64,000 nt of DNA from Psychromicrobium lacuslunae (GCF_000950575.1 NZ_CP011005.1:744001-808000), one strand, 5' to 3'; counted from the stretch's first letter, positions 16,579 through 27,824 are shown. The notes: generated by a model not told the origin, from the letters alone. Translations and numbers: made by a program.

Positions 16579-17166
16579 ATGGCAATTCTTCATATCCGGC
16601 TGATCGGAGACCCGGTGCTGCGGACTGTTGCCGAGCCAGTCACCGAGTTCGGGGCTGATCTGGCAAAGCTGATCGCCGACATGATGGAGACCATGGATGA
16701 CGTTGACGGGGCAGGCCTGGCGGCCCCGCAGATCGGCGTAGGCTTGCAAATTTTCACCTATCGAGTGGGTGATCAATCCGGGCACATGATCAACCCGATC
16801 ATCACCAACGGGGAGGACGATCAGGAACCGGGGGCTGAAGGCTGTCTTTCGGTACCTGGCCTCGGGTTCGTCACCCCGCGTAAGCAGTTCAGCAGGGTGA
16901 CTGGCGTTGACCTGAATGGCGAACCACTGGTGATTGAGGCAGCAGGTATGCTGGCGCGTTGCCTGCAGCATGAAACCGATCATCTGAACGGCAAGCTTTA
17001 TGTCGATCGGCTCGCCGGTGAGGATCGTAAATCGGCTTTCCGGGCGATCCGGGCTGAACATTACGAGGAAATTACCGCTCGGACCACCGCTAAGCGCTCC
17101 CAAACTGTTGGTTCCAGTTTCGGCGGCTCAGCCATCGGCCGCTCAGTTCTCAAGGATCATGCATGA
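16579..17166 (+). CDS. def: Peptide deformylase
   Basis: Removes the formyl group from nascent protein N-termini. The three motifs are all present: GAGLAAPQIG (residues 44-53), EGCLS (Cys89, metal ligand) and HETDH (131-135). The 195-residue length is within range. It overlaps fmt by four bases, so the enzymes that add and remove the formyl group are translationally coupled. Confidence 0.97.
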   Translation: MAILHIRLIGDPVLRTVAEPVTEFGADLAKLIADMMETMDDVDGAGLAAPQIGVGLQIFTYRVGDQSGHMINPIITNGEDDQEPGAEGCLSVPGLGFVTPRKQFSRVTGVDLNGEPLVIEAAGMLARCLQHETDHLNGKLYVDRLAGEDRKSAFRAIRAEHYEEITARTTAKRSQTVGSSFGGSAIGRSVLKDHA

Positions 17167-18086
17167 GGCTGCTTTTTGCTGGTACCCCGCAGGTCGCGGT
17201 GCCTGCTTTGGAAGCCTTGCTCAATGCTGGGTTCGGCGTTGTCGGCGTACTGACCAGGCCAGATGCCCCGGTCGGTCGCAAGCGAGTGCTGACTCCCTCT
17301 CCGGTAGCCCAGCGCGCGGCCGCTCTGGGGCTGCCGGTGTTGAAGCCGCAGCGGCTCGACGCCGCTGCACAGACTCAGATTGCCGAGTTAGCGCCTGAGG
17401 CGGCAGCCATTGTGGCCTATGGTGCGCTGATTCCACCGGCAGCACTGGACATCCCACACCACGGCTGGGTCAATCTGCATTTTTCGCTCTTACCGGCTTG
17501 GCGAGGCGCGGCACCGGTGCAGCATGCCGTGATCAACGGCGATGAGCTCACTGGTGCTTCGACCTTCCTGCTCGAAGCGGGCCTTGATACTGGCCCGGTC
17601 TACGGCACCGTGGTGGAGCAAATCAGGGCTGAAGATACTTCCTCGGTTTTGCTGGAGCGGTTGTCCCGCTCTGGCGCGATGCTGCTGACTCAGACGATGA
17701 GTGCCATTGAGTCTGGCACTGCGGTGGCGGTACCACAGTCAGGCCCGGTATCGCTGGCACCCAAACTAGGGCTGGCTGATGGGCACATCGATTTTAGCCA
17801 GCCAGCCCTTGCCATCTCGCGGCGAATTCGCGGGGTGACTCAGGAACCCGGGGCATGGGCTAATTTAGCTGGGCAGCGTTTCAAATTCGGTCCGGTCTCG
17901 CTGCGACCCGAGCAACGTGCCTTGGCTCCCGGTGAGCTGTCAATAGTTGGTGGCAAATCAGCGTTGGTTGGCACCGGTTCACACGCCGTGCAACTTGAGA
18001 CGGTACAACCCGCTGGAAAGAAGATGATGTCCGCTGCCGATTGGTTGCGGGGTCTGAATAGCATTGAAGATCTGAGATTTGAATGA
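17163..18086 (+). CDS. fmt: Methionyl-tRNA formyltransferase
   Basis: Formylates initiator Met-tRNA using 10-formyltetrahydrofolate. The 307-residue protein has the N-terminal transferase domain with the conserved NLHFSLLPAWRGAAP segment (catalytic Asn and His, about residues 109-123) and Asp in LDTGPVY, followed by the C-terminal tRNA-binding barrel. Its end overlaps the long open frame of rsmB but not the start that I prefer. Confidence 0.97.
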   Translation: MRLLFAGTPQVAVPALEALLNAGFGVVGVLTRPDAPVGRKRVLTPSPVAQRAAALGLPVLKPQRLDAAAQTQIAELAPEAAAIVAYGALIPPAALDIPHHGWVNLHFSLLPAWRGAAPVQHAVINGDELTGASTFLLEAGLDTGPVYGTVVEQIRAEDTSSVLLERLSRSGAMLLTQTMSAIESGTAVAVPQSGPVSLAPKLGLADGHIDFSQPALAISRRIRGVTQEPGAWANLAGQRFKFGPVSLRPEQRALAPGELSIVGGKSALVGTGSHAVQLETVQPAGKKMMSAADWLRGLNSIEDLRFE

Positions 18087-18117
18087 AGTGCATGACGAGT
18101 GGAATCGAGTTAGGAAG

Positions 18118-19608
18118 ATGAGCGACCAGGGTCGACGCAATGACCGTGGCCGGGAGCGCAACCGCGGTGCCAATCGCGCTCGGGGCGGTCAGCAAGCTCG
18201 GAAGTACTCCGAGTCGAGTCCCGCGCAGCGTCTGCGTGAGGCAGATCCTGCTCGCTTAGTCGCTTTTGAGGTGCTCCGAGCGGTCTCCAAAGACAACGCC
18301 TATGCGAATTTGGTGCTTCCGAGCAAAATACGTCAGTACCGGTTGGATAAGCGCGACGCTGGCCTGGCTACCGAGCTGAGTTACGGTGCGCTGCGCGCTC
18401 GGGGTAGTTACGACGCGATTATTGCGCGTTGCGTGGATCGGGAAATTTCCGATGTCGAAGAGGCGATTATGGACGCGCTACGACTCGGTGCGCACCAATT
18501 ATTGGCAATGCGGGTGCCTCCGCATGCGGCTGTCAATCAAACGGTGGGGCTGGCACGTGCGGTGATTGGTGCCGGCCCGGCCTCCTTTATCAATGCTGTG
18601 CTACGCAAGATCGGTTCGAAGGACCTCGCCGAGTGGCTGATCGAGCTCAGTGCCGGGGTGAGCGATCCGATTAAGCTGGCTGCGCTTGAATTCGCGCATC
18701 CGGAATGGATCATTCGGGCGCTTCGCCAAGCTTTGGTGGCGCATGGACGGACGGTGCAGGAGATCGATGAGCTGCTGGCAGCCGATAATGCTGCTCCGGT
18801 GGTCAACCTGGTCGCTCTGCCCGGGCTAGGGTCGCTAACAGAAGCTTTCGAGGCCGAATTCACGCCGGGACCGCTGGTGGTTAATTCGGCGCTTTCTTCC
18901 GGCGGCGACCCGGGGCGGCTCGGTGGCGTCAGGGACGGTTCGGTGCGGGTGCAGGACGTCGGCTCGCAACTTGTCGCGCGCGCCTTGGCCGCGGCGCCGT
19001 TGGGTGCTGGCCCCGATCAGCACTGGCTTGATCTCTGTGCCGGACCGGGTGGAAAAGCGGCGTTGCTGGCTGCCTTGGCAGCGCAGCGAGGCGCGCAGCT
19101 AGTGGCGAACGAACCACTTGAACACCGAGCTGAATTGGTTCGGAAAGCTCTTAGTGCGGTGCCCAAAGAGCACTGGGACGTGATGATTGAAGACGGCCGT
19201 GACTTTGGTTCGCAGGAGCCGGAGCGCTATGACCGGATTATGGTTGATGCGCCCTGTAGCGGCCTGGGCGCGCTGCGGCGTCGCCCCGAGGCGCGTTGGC
19301 GGCGCACTCCGGCAGAGGTCGCTGATCTCAGCCAGCTGCAGCGAGAGCTGCTGGCATCTGCGCTGAAGGCATTGCGTCCCGGGGGAGTGCTGGCCTACGT
19401 GACCTGCTCACCGCACCCGGCGGAGACCAATGCCGTAGTGGACGACGTGCTGCGCGGTCGCAGCGATATTGAGTTGCTCGACGCCGGTGAAGCACTGGAT
19501 GCGGTGGCGCTCGAGCCGCTTTCCGCCGGGCATGAAAAAACCGCGCAGCTGTGGCCGCATCTGCACCACACCGACGCCATGTTCTTGGCCTTAATCCGTA
19601 AAAAGTGA
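18118..19608 (+). CDS. rsmB: 16S rRNA (cytosine-967-C5)-methyltransferase RsmB-type
   Basis: An N-terminal Arg/Gly-rich tail, a NusB-like RNA-binding domain (about residues 40-180) and a C-terminal Rossmann methyltransferase. SAM-binding motif I is LDLCAGPGGKAA. The catalytic cysteines are in DAPCSGLG and VTCSPHPAE, the usual two-Cys RNA m5C mechanism. I prefer the ATG at 18118; the frame extends to 18079 and would overlap fmt. The downstream rpe gene starts 23 bases after the stop. Confidence 0.93.
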   Translation: MSDQGRRNDRGRERNRGANRARGGQQARKYSESSPAQRLREADPARLVAFEVLRAVSKDNAYANLVLPSKIRQYRLDKRDAGLATELSYGALRARGSYDAIIARCVDREISDVEEAIMDALRLGAHQLLAMRVPPHAAVNQTVGLARAVIGAGPASFINAVLRKIGSKDLAEWLIELSAGVSDPIKLAALEFAHPEWIIRALRQALVAHGRTVQEIDELLAADNAAPVVNLVALPGLGSLTEAFEAEFTPGPLVVNSALSSGGDPGRLGGVRDGSVRVQDVGSQLVARALAAAPLGAGPDQHWLDLCAGPGGKAALLAALAAQRGAQLVANEPLEHRAELVRKALSAVPKEHWDVMIEDGRDFGSQEPERYDRIMVDAPCSGLGALRRRPEARWRRTPAEVADLSQLQRELLASALKALRPGGVLAYVTCSPHPAETNAVVDDVLRGRSDIELLDAGEALDAVALEPLSAGHEKTAQLWPHLHHTDAMFLALIRKK

Positions 19609-19631
19609 ACTGAAAGCCGAAGGAAAATGCC

Positions 19632-20315
19632 ATGAGCTGTGCCATCCATCCGAGTATTCTTTCCGCCGATTTCGTCAACCTTGAGACCGAGCTAGCTCGG
19701 ATCAGCAATGCTGATGCGGTGCACGTCGATGTGATGGATAACCACTTCGTGCCGAATCTCACCCTAGGACTGCCGGTTGTTTCACGGATTCAACAGGTCA
19801 GCCCGGTGCCGCTCGATGTGCATCTGATGATCTCCGAGGTTGATCGCTGGGCACCTGAATACGCTGAGCTGGGGGCGGCTTCGGTGACTTTTCACGTTGA
19901 AGCCTCCGCCGCGCCGATCAGATTGGCGCGGGAAATTCGGCAGCGCGGAGCCAAGGTGGGAATGGCGCTCCGCCCGGCGACTCCGGTCGGACCGTATCTC
20001 GACCTGCTCGCCGAGTTGGATTTGCTACTGGTGATGACAGTGGAACCGGGTTTCGGCGGCCAGGCTTTTTTGGACGTCATGCTGCCGAAAATCAGGCGGG
20101 CACGGGCCGCCATTGACGGTTCCGGGGCGCAGCTGAGTCTGCAGGTCGACGGCGGGATCTCCGCTGACACCATTCAACGTGCCGCCGAGGCCGGTGCCGA
20201 CGTTTTCGTCGCTGGTTCAGCGGTTTACAACACCCCCGACCCCGCTACGGCGATCACGCAGCTGCGTAACCTGGGCAACTCGCACTCTCCTCGTCTCGGT
20301 GAGGAAGTCGGCTAA
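19632..20315 (+). CDS. rpe: Ribulose-phosphate 3-epimerase
   Basis: Interconverts ribulose-5-phosphate and xylulose-5-phosphate in the pentose phosphate pathway. The 227-residue TIM barrel carries [37 protein letters not shown] and VDGGI, which include the metal ligands and the phosphate loop. It precedes the riboflavin operon, whose precursor is ribulose-5-phosphate, although it lies upstream of the FMN riboswitch and is therefore not under its control. Confidence 0.97.
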   Translation: MSCAIHPSILSADFVNLETELARISNADAVHVDVMDNHFVPNLTLGLPVVSRIQQVSPVPLDVHLMISEVDRWAPEYAELGAASVTFHVEASAAPIRLAREIRQRGAKVGMALRPATPVGPYLDLLAELDLLLVMTVEPGFGGQAFLDVMLPKIRRARAAIDGSGAQLSLQVDGGISADTIQRAAEAGADVFVAGSAVYNTPDPATAITQLRNLGNSHSPRLGEEVG

Positions 20316-20409
20316 CAGGCAGACCGGGGAAGAGACTTCCGACGCGGAATGTGACGCTACGGGAATACGCTGCGGCGGATGTCGGTTCAACATGTCATAA
20401 TCGTTTTAT

Positions 20410-20558
20410 CAACGTGCTCCGGGGTCGGTGTAAGTCCGAACCGGCGGTTATAGTCCGCGACCCGCGCGTCCCGTGCAGAAAGTTTGCACAGGACAAACGG
20501 TTGAATCGGTGAAATTCCGATACCGACAGTTAAAGTCTGGATGGGAGAAGCACGTAGG
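20410..20558 (+). ncRNA. FMN riboswitch (RFN element)
   Basis: It has the conserved RFN blocks in order: GGGGTCGGTGTAAGTCCGAACCGGCGGT-like segments near 20423, a variable hairpin (CCCGTGCAGAAAGTTTGCACAGG), the ATCGGTGAAATTCCGATACCGACAG-type arm and the closing TGGGAGAAGCACGT. It lies about 90 bases upstream of ribM and controls the whole ribM-D-E-B-A-H run by binding FMN. The gap 20316-20649 holds only this element. Confidence 0.96.
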
Positions 20559-20649
20559 TATGGCTATTGTGCCGCTTTTTTGGCGAGCATAAGAGCTTTA
20601 CTGACGTTACCCCGGAGCCATCGCGCTCAAGGAAAGGGGTAACTGTCAC

Positions 20650-21366
20650 GTGACAGATATTCTGCGATGGCTCTTTGACGCCAAGATCGAATTCGCCGGT
20701 GGCGGATTCCTACTCTGGCGAGAAGTGCTTGGCAATCTCTTTGGTTTACTCAGTGCCCTCGGCGGAATGCGCCGCAAAGTCTGGGCCTGGCCGGTCGGTA
20801 TTATCGGCAATGCCCTGCTCTTCACGGTGTTTCTTGGCACCGTCTTCGGCGCTCCGAACCCGGTCAACCTGCTCGGCCAAGCTAGCCGACAGATTATGTT
20901 CATCGTGGTCTCCATATACGGCTGGTATCGCTGGCGACAAGCTCAAAAAGCCTCAGTAGATGGCGACCAAGCCGCCGTCGAACCTAACTGGGCGTCCTGG
21001 CCGGCCCGAATCGGCCTGCTGGTAGCACTCTTTGGCGGCACCGCGCTGCTAACCCCGCTTTTCAAGCTGCTCGGTTCTTATGAGCCGGTCTGGGCGGACG
21101 CCTGGATTTTCATGGGCTCACTGCTAGCAACCTATGGGATGGCTAAGGGCTGGGTCGAGTTCTGGCTGATCTGGGTCGCCGTCGACATTGTCGGGGTGCC
21201 GCTGCTGTTCAGCGCTGGCTACTATGCGAGCGCTTTGATGTACATCTTCTACGGCATCTTCACCCTGATCGGTTTCTTTGTCTGGTGGCGGGTGAAACGC
21301 CAAGCTGGACAGAAACTTTCGGTGGAAACCGGCTTTCCCGATCCGACGGTAACGGTGAAAAAGTGA
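20650..21366 (+). CDS. ribM: Riboflavin transporter RibM (PnuC family)
   Basis: A 238-residue membrane protein with about seven helices and the PnuC-type features GNLFGLLSALGG, WPVGIIGNALL and a late YASALMYIFYG. In actinobacteria PnuC-like proteins behind FMN riboswitches import riboflavin (RibM) rather than nicotinamide riboside; the riboswitch directly upstream supports that here. The GTG start at 20650 follows AAAGGGG. Its stop overlaps the ribD start. Confidence 0.9.
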   Translation: MTDILRWLFDAKIEFAGGGFLLWREVLGNLFGLLSALGGMRRKVWAWPVGIIGNALLFTVFLGTVFGAPNPVNLLGQASRQIMFIVVSIYGWYRWRQAQKASVDGDQAAVEPNWASWPARIGLLVALFGGTALLTPLFKLLGSYEPVWADAWIFMGSLLATYGMAKGWVEFWLIWVAVDIVGVPLLFSAGYYASALMYIFYGIFTLIGFFVWWRVKRQAGQKLSVETGFPDPTVTVKK

Positions 21367-22412
21367 GTTCTTCATCGGCAGCGGCTCAGCACAGATCGAA
21401 TTGGGATGCCGTCATGCAAATGGCCATTGATGCAGCGCTCAAAGGCGTCAGGGGAGCCAATCCGCTGGTTGGCGCGGTCATCCTGAGTGAAAGCGGTGAG
21501 CTGCTCTCCACCGGTTGGCACCGAGGCGCAGGCACCCCGCACGCCGAGGCAGATGCGCTGGCCAAGATCACCCCGGAACAGGCTAAAGGCGCCACTATGG
21601 TGGTAAGCCTTGAGCCCTGTAATCATCTGGGCAGGATGCCGGCCTGTAGTCAGAGCATTATTGACGCCGGGATGAAGCGCGTGGTTTATGCGGTGGACGA
21701 TCCTGATCAGCACGCCGCCGGTGGGGCTCAACGCTTAGCTGAGGCGGGCCTCGAGGTGGTCGGCCAGGTCAAGGGCAGTGAAGGGGCCGAGCTGAACCGC
21801 CGCTGGCTGAACGCCGTGCAGCAGCAACGGCCCTACACCACGGTACATATTGCTCAGACAGTTGATGGCAGGATTGCTGCTGCGGACGGTACCAGCCAGT
21901 GGATCTCCAGCCCAGAGTCGCTTGCCGCTAATCACGCTCTACGGGCTCGCGTCGACGCCATGCTAGTGGGCACCGGTACGGTGTTCGCTGATAATCCGCG
22001 GCTCACCGCACGCTCAGCCGACGGAACCTTGGCTGCCAGCCAACCGCTTCGGGTGGTGCTCGGCAACCGTGCTATTCCTGAAGACGCGGCTTTGAGGGCG
22101 GACGAGAACTGGCTGCAACTGGAGTATCACGACCCGGCTCGCGCCGGTCACGAACTATGGCAGCGCGGCATCCGGCACCTGATGGTGGAGGGCGGCGCCC
22201 AGGTCAGTGCTGCTTTCTTGGCCGCTGACCTGATTGACGAACTGATGGTTTCTATCGCGCCCACCGTGCTAGGTGCTGGGATTCCCAGTGTCGGCGATAT
22301 CGGTGTGCACACGCTCGCAGCGGCACGCCATTTTTCCTGGGATGCCGCCGCCCCCGCTTTGCGACACGGCAGCGATCTCACCTTCACCCTGATACCGGAA
22401 GGAACTAACTGA
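21363..22412 (+). CDS. ribD: Bifunctional riboflavin biosynthesis protein RibD
   Basis: The N-terminal deaminase and C-terminal reductase catalyse two successive steps from the GTP cyclohydrolase product. The deaminase zinc site is HAEADAL (His at about 60) with EPCNHLGRMPAC (two Cys at about 85 and 94); the usual TPPC is MPAC here. The reductase half starts near residue 155 (TVHIAQTVDGRIA). I chose the GTG at 21363, which overlaps the ribM stop (GTGA), although the frame is open from 21285. The stop is immediately followed by ribE. Confidence 0.95.
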   Translation: MSSSSAAAQHRSNWDAVMQMAIDAALKGVRGANPLVGAVILSESGELLSTGWHRGAGTPHAEADALAKITPEQAKGATMVVSLEPCNHLGRMPACSQSIIDAGMKRVVYAVDDPDQHAAGGAQRLAEAGLEVVGQVKGSEGAELNRRWLNAVQQQRPYTTVHIAQTVDGRIAAADGTSQWISSPESLAANHALRARVDAMLVGTGTVFADNPRLTARSADGTLAASQPLRVVLGNRAIPEDAALRADENWLQLEYHDPARAGHELWQRGIRHLMVEGGAQVSAAFLAADLIDELMVSIAPTVLGAGIPSVGDIGVHTLAAARHFSWDAAAPALRHGSDLTFTLIPEGTN

Positions 22413-22413
22413 G

Positions 22414-23139
22414 ATGTTCACCGGAATAGTTAGCGCCCGCGGTACTGTACGGGCCTTGGAAAAGACTGACGACGGTTCGGCCAAGTTGATTCTCGATATT
22501 GGCAGCCAAGCTGCTGGCCTAGCGCTGGGTGGTTCTATTGCGGTCGACGGTGTTTGCCTCACCGCGACCTCGATCGACTCCTCGACGCAATCGGCGCAGA
22601 GCGACACAGCAACTAGCCACCAGGCCGAGGCCAACGGAGTCATCAGCATAGATGTGATGGGGGAGACCCTGCTGCGCAGCACTATTGGTCTACGGCGCAG
22701 CGGTGATCAAGTCAACCTGGAGCGTTGCGTTGCGGCTGGGGAACGCTTCGATGGGCACGTCGTCCAGGGACACGTCGACGGTGTCGGTGCCTTGCTGGAG
22801 CGCGAAGACCAAGGGGAATGGCAACGGTTGCGCTTCAGCGTGCCCACCCCGCTGGCCCGCTACATCGCGGAGAAGGGATCAATCGCCATCGACGGCGTCT
22901 CACTCACCGTAACCGCCGTCAGTGCCCCGCAATTAGACGAGCAATGGTTTGAAGTGGGGTTGATTCCCACCACCTTGGAACACACCGGGCTGGGGAGCAA
23001 GAGTATCGGCGAAGCGGTCAATCTGGAGGTTGACGTTTTAGCGAAATACACCGAACGCCTGCTCGCTTTCGGCGGACCCGCAGCAGTCGTCGTGGGGACT
23101 GAAGAAATAGTGACCACCAGCGCGGATACCGGGGTGTGA
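22414..23139 (+). CDS. ribE: Riboflavin synthase, alpha subunit
   Basis: Dismutates two 6,7-dimethyl-8-ribityllumazine molecules to give riboflavin. The 241-residue protein has two homologous beta-barrel repeats, each with a G-x-S-I-x-V/I-D-G-V-C/S motif (GGSIAVDGVCLT near residue 44 and KGSIAIDGVSLT near 151), and starts with the typical MFTGIV. The start is one base after the ribD stop, and the end overlaps ribB by four bases. Confidence 0.97.
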   Translation: MFTGIVSARGTVRALEKTDDGSAKLILDIGSQAAGLALGGSIAVDGVCLTATSIDSSTQSAQSDTATSHQAEANGVISIDVMGETLLRSTIGLRRSGDQVNLERCVAAGERFDGHVVQGHVDGVGALLEREDQGEWQRLRFSVPTPLARYIAEKGSIAIDGVSLTVTAVSAPQLDEQWFEVGLIPTTLEHTGLGSKSIGEAVNLEVDVLAKYTERLLAFGGPAAVVVGTEEIVTTSADTGV

Positions 23140-23779
23140 CGATGGGTATTTTCGACCCGATTGAGCAGGCAGTGATCGCCATTGCACGGGGTGCGGCGGT
23201 GATTGTGCTTGATGATGAAGACCGGGAAAATGAAGGCGATATTGTTTTTGCCGCGCAGCACAGCACGCCAGAACTGATGGGTTGGACGATCCGCTACAGC
23301 TCAGGGGTGATTTGTGTGCCGCTCACCGCTGAGCGAGCCGAGGCCTTGGAGTTACCCGCTATGACGCAATCCAATCAAGATGCCAAAGGCACCGCTTACA
23401 CTGTCAGTTGCGATGCCCGTGGCGTGACCAGCACCGGCATCAGCGCGAGCGATCGTGCCGTGACAGCGAAATACCTGGCCGATCCAACTAAACAGGCAGA
23501 AAATTTTAGTCGACCAGGGCATATTTTCCCGCTACGGGCTGTTGCAGGAGGAGTTAGGCAACGGCCGGGACACACCGAAGCCGCGATTGAACTGGCCCGT
23601 TTGGCTGGCTGCGAACCGGTCGGTGTGATCAGCGAAGTTGTGCGAGATGATGGTGAGATGATGCGTCGGGACGAATTGCGGGTATTTGCTACCAGCCATG
23701 GTTGCCCGATGGTGTCAATCGCTGATCTGGTGAAGTACCTGGAGAAACACGAGATGGAGCAAGCTTTGGAGGCGGCGCG

Positions 23780-23783
<4 letters not shown>
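23136..23783 (+). CDS. ribB: 3,4-dihydroxy-2-butanone-4-phosphate synthase, stand-alone
   Basis: Makes the four-carbon unit of lumazine from ribulose-5-phosphate. The 215-residue domain has LDDEDRENEGDIVF (acidic catalytic loop, about residues 28-41), RPGHIFPLRA and HTEAAIEL, all typical. Many actinobacteria fuse this to GTP cyclohydrolase II, but here it ends with its own stop and overlaps ribA by ATGA. Confidence 0.95.
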
Positions 23784-24894
<1,111 letters not shown>

Positions 24895-25006
24895 CCGCCG
24901 CCGAGCTAGTGCATTGGGCGTCCGGTTAGCAGCAATGTGACGCTACTAACCGATGGGAATCACCGTTCGAGGCGAAGCTGAGCGGCAGAAACGATAGAGT
25001 GTTGCT

Positions 25007-25270
25007 GTGAAATCTTTCGAAAGCCTCTTCGTCGAATTGGGCGAAAAGGCAGTGCAACGCCCCGAGGGGTCCAAAACGGTCGCCGAACTGGACTCCGGTG
25101 TGCACAGCATCGGCAAGAAAATTGTGGAAGAAGCAGCCGAGGTGTGGATGGCCGCCGAGTATCAGAGTGATCGCGAAACCGCCGAGGAAATTTCCCAGTT
25201 GTTGTACCACGTTCAGGTTCTGATGGTGGCTAAAGGGCTCAGCCTGCAGGACGTTTACGAGCATCTATAG
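25007..25270 (+). CDS. hisE: Phosphoribosyl-ATP pyrophosphatase
   Basis: Second step of histidine synthesis. The 87-residue MazG-like helical protein has [15 protein letters not shown] (the metal-binding E-E-x-x-E helix) and a downstream EEISQLLYH helix. The start is a GTG. It stands alone from hisI, whose product performs the next step. A perfect hairpin follows immediately. Confidence 0.95.
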   Translation: MKSFESLFVELGEKAVQRPEGSKTVAELDSGVHSIGKKIVEEAAEVWMAAEYQSDRETAEEISQLLYHVQVLMVAKGLSLQDVYEHL

Positions 25271-25293
25271 CCACCAGCTGCTCAGCTGGTGGC
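25270..25293 (+). terminator. Hairpin between hisE and hisG
   Basis: An 11-bp perfect stem (GCCACCAGCTG with CAGCTGGTGGC) and a two-base loop begins on the last base of hisE and ends 39 bases before hisG. There is no T run. It may be a weak terminator or an mRNA-processing or stability element that separates hisE and hisG expression. Confidence 0.5.
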
Positions 25294-25331
25294 TCTAATG
25301 CCCTTTGACCCAGCAAACTGAAAGACCTCTT

Positions 25332-26174
25332 ATGCTCCGTGTAGCCGTCCCAAACAAGGGATCCCTGTCCGAATCAGCAGCCGTAATGCTCTCCGAAGCC
25401 GGTTACCGGCAACGCCGAGACAGCCGGGAACTCGTCCTGGTGGATGCCGATAACGAGATTGAATTCTTCTACCTTCGCCCCCGCGATATCGCTGTCTACG
25501 TCGGGGCAGGCACGCTCGACGTCGGAATCACCGGCCGCGACTTACTACTTGACGCCGATGTCGAAGCTGATGAGCTACTGCAGCTCGGCTTTGCAGCCTC
25601 TACTTTTCGTTTCGCCGGCCCAATCGGGGACTTCAACTCGGCAACCGATTTGAATGGTAAACGGCTGGCTACTAGCTACGACGGGCTGCTGCGCCGCTAC
25701 TTGGCAGAGCGTGAAATTGACGCCAAGGTGGTCCGCTTGGACGGCGCGGTCGAATCTTCCGTGCGGCTAGGCGTCGCCGACGCGATTGCCGATGTGGTGG
25801 AGACCGGCAATACCTTGCGTGCCGCCGGGATGGAAATTTTCGGTGACCCGATCCTGCGTTCCGAAGCGGTGTTGATTGGCAGAGCTGGCCAACAGCCGGC
25901 CGGTCTCGATGTGCTGATCCGCCGTCTGCAAGGCGTGCTAGTGGCCCGGCAATATGTCTTGATGGACTACGACATTCGAGCCGAGCTGGTCGAAGCGGCC
26001 GGTAAACTCACCCCGGGTTTGGAGTCGCCCACGGTCTCCCCGCTGCAGAACTCCGAGTGGGTGGCTGTGCGTTCCATGGTGCTCAAGAAAGATACCAACC
26101 GAGTGATGGACGCGCTTTACGAGCTGGGCGCAAGAGCGATCCTGGTCACCTCTATTCACGCTGCCCGGATTTGA
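25332..26174 (+). CDS. hisG: ATP phosphoribosyltransferase (long form)
   Basis: First and feedback-inhibited step of histidine synthesis. The 280-residue length and C-terminal ACT-like regulatory domain (about residues 205-280) define the long HisG form. The catalytic domain has [16 protein letters not shown] and [14 protein letters not shown], the PRPP-binding loop. I chose the ATG at 25332 (typical [10 protein letters not shown] start, GAAAGA upstream); the frame opens with a TTG at 25305. hisF follows 12 bases later. Confidence 0.95.
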   Translation: MLRVAVPNKGSLSESAAVMLSEAGYRQRRDSRELVLVDADNEIEFFYLRPRDIAVYVGAGTLDVGITGRDLLLDADVEADELLQLGFAASTFRFAGPIGDFNSATDLNGKRLATSYDGLLRRYLAEREIDAKVVRLDGAVESSVRLGVADAIADVVETGNTLRAAGMEIFGDPILRSEAVLIGRAGQQPAGLDVLIRRLQGVLVARQYVLMDYDIRAELVEAAGKLTPGLESPTVSPLQNSEWVAVRSMVLKKDTNRVMDALYELGARAILVTSIHAARI

Positions 26175-26186
26175 GGACGTGAAGCA

Positions 26187-26966
26187 ATGAGCGTGGCGAT
26201 TAGAGTCATTCCGTGCCTGGACGTTGACGCCGGACGCGTGGTCAAGGGGGTCAATTTCGCTGATTTGCGGGATGCGGGGGATCCGGTTGAGTTGGCGCAT
26301 CGCTACGATTTGGCTGGCGCCGATGAACTGACCTTCCTCGATGTCACCGCAAGCTCAGGGAACCGCGAAACCACCTTCGACGTGGTCGCCCGCACCGCGG
26401 AGGAAGTCTTTATCCCGCTGACCGTCGGCGGCGGGGTACGTGAAGTGGCCGACGTCGACCGATTGCTACGCACCGGAGCCGATAAAGCCTCAATCAACAC
26501 CGCGGCGGTCAGTAGACCCGAAGTGATTGACGAGATCACCCGGCACTTCGGCTCGCAGGTATTAGTGCTCTCGTTGGACGCGAAGCGAATTGAAGGCGGC
26601 GCTAATGCCGAGATTCCCTCCGGCTTCGAGGTCACCACGCACGGTGGGCGGCGCGGCACCGGCATTGACGCGGTCGCCTGGGCAAAGCAGGCAGCGGATC
26701 GGGGAGTGGGCGAGATCCTGCTCAATTCCATTGACGCTGATGGTACCCAGGACGGCTTCGACCTGGAAATGATCCGGGCAGTGCGGGCCGCAGTGACCGT
26801 GCCGCTGATCGCCTCCGGCGGAGCAGGCAAGCCTGAGCATTTCCCCGCAGCGGTGATTGCGGGTGCGGATGCGGTGCTGGCGGCGTCAATCTTTCACTTC
26901 GGCCCGGTCAACGCGATCTCCGAGGTTAAGGCGGCCATCCGAGCGGCAGGCTACGAGGTTCGCTAG
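26187..26966 (+). CDS. hisF: Imidazole glycerol phosphate synthase, cyclase subunit
   Basis: Works with HisH to form the imidazole ring. The 259-residue TIM barrel has the catalytic Asp in [13 protein letters not shown] (about residue 11) and in LSLDAKR (about 130), and the usual [11 protein letters not shown] phosphate loop. hisH is not in the window. The gene order hisE-hisG-hisF is typical for this group, with the other his genes elsewhere. Confidence 0.97.
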   Translation: MSVAIRVIPCLDVDAGRVVKGVNFADLRDAGDPVELAHRYDLAGADELTFLDVTASSGNRETTFDVVARTAEEVFIPLTVGGGVREVADVDRLLRTGADKASINTAAVSRPEVIDEITRHFGSQVLVLSLDAKRIEGGANAEIPSGFEVTTHGGRRGTGIDAVAWAKQAADRGVGEILLNSIDADGTQDGFDLEMIRAVRAAVTVPLIASGGAGKPEHFPAAVIAGADAVLAASIFHFGPVNAISEVKAAIRAAGYEVR

Positions 26967-27036
26967 AAGGCAACTTAGCTAGAAAATAACCTAGCCGGTG
27001 GAGAGTCACTTGCTGGGCGAGCGCCAACTGTGTTTT

Positions 27037-27684
27037 CTAGAGCCCGATTTCCGCTGATTTGAGCAATGCCACAGCGTCTTGCTGCCCTTCAAAGGTGACC
27101 AAAGCATGGTCTGTCCGGCCGAAAGCGTGCATTAATAACTCGCCGGGGGCGCCCACAATGGCGACCGACACCGGCGCTCGCTTCGCCACATGCCGTGGCC
27201 CGGAGGGCTGTACCAGCACAATACCCAGATCGACGCCGCGGTAAAGCAGTGCGGCTCGTTTGATCAGTTCATCCCAGAGAGCTTGCGAATATTCCTCATC
27301 CAGGGCGCGCGGTGCCCAGCGGTCAGAGGCGCGCCGGACATCTTCGGTGTGCACAAAGTATTCGATCAGATTGGCACTCTCGTCGACCGCCTTAATTCTC
27401 ATCGGGGAAAGCGCAGGCGGGCCGGAACGGAATTGTTCCACCAGTTTCGTATAGCTCTCCGGAGTGGAAGCCTTTGCGGCTACCTTGCGGGTGGTGGAAT
27501 CCGAGGCGCGAGCGAAAGCTCGGAGGATAAGGCCCAGCCCGACCCCGGCATTGCGCTCTCGCAGATAGAGATGCGCGGCGAGTTCCTGAGTGCGCCAACC
27601 GGAGCATAGGGTATCCGCACCTGGGCCGGCTGCAAGCAATGTTTCGGCCAGGACTTCACGGGACGGATCTACGAAATGCATCAC
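27037..27684 (-). CDS. TIGR03085 family metal-binding protein (DinB/MDMPI-like)
   Basis: A 215-residue protein that I recognise as TIGR03085, part of the DinB-like or mycothiol-dependent maleylpyruvate isomerase superfamily. It has CSGWRTQELAAHLYLRERN (metal-site His and Glu) near residue 27 and IEYFVHTEDVRRA (second His) near 110. Mycothiol-dependent chemistry is possible but not shown. It lies on the opposite strand between hisF and hisI. Confidence 0.85.
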   Translation of the reverse strand: MMHFVDPSREVLAETLLAAGPGADTLCSGWRTQELAAHLYLRERNAGVGLGLILRAFARASDSTTRKVAAKASTPESYTKLVEQFRSGPPALSPMRIKAVDESANLIEYFVHTEDVRRASDRWAPRALDEEYSQALWDELIKRAALLYRGVDLGIVLVQPSGPRHVAKRAPVSVAIVGAPGELLMHAFGRTDHALVTFEGQQDAVALLKSAEIGL

Positions 27685-27824
27685 TTCGAAATTAGCATGT
27701 TCTGGCCTTAAAGGAGTGCTCCGAACCGCCGAAATTCTTCATCTGCAGACTCTCCGTGGAGATCTCGACCCTGCGCCGTCGAGCGGATTCCTCAGCGCCA
27801 GAGCTAGGCCATAGACTTGTTAGG

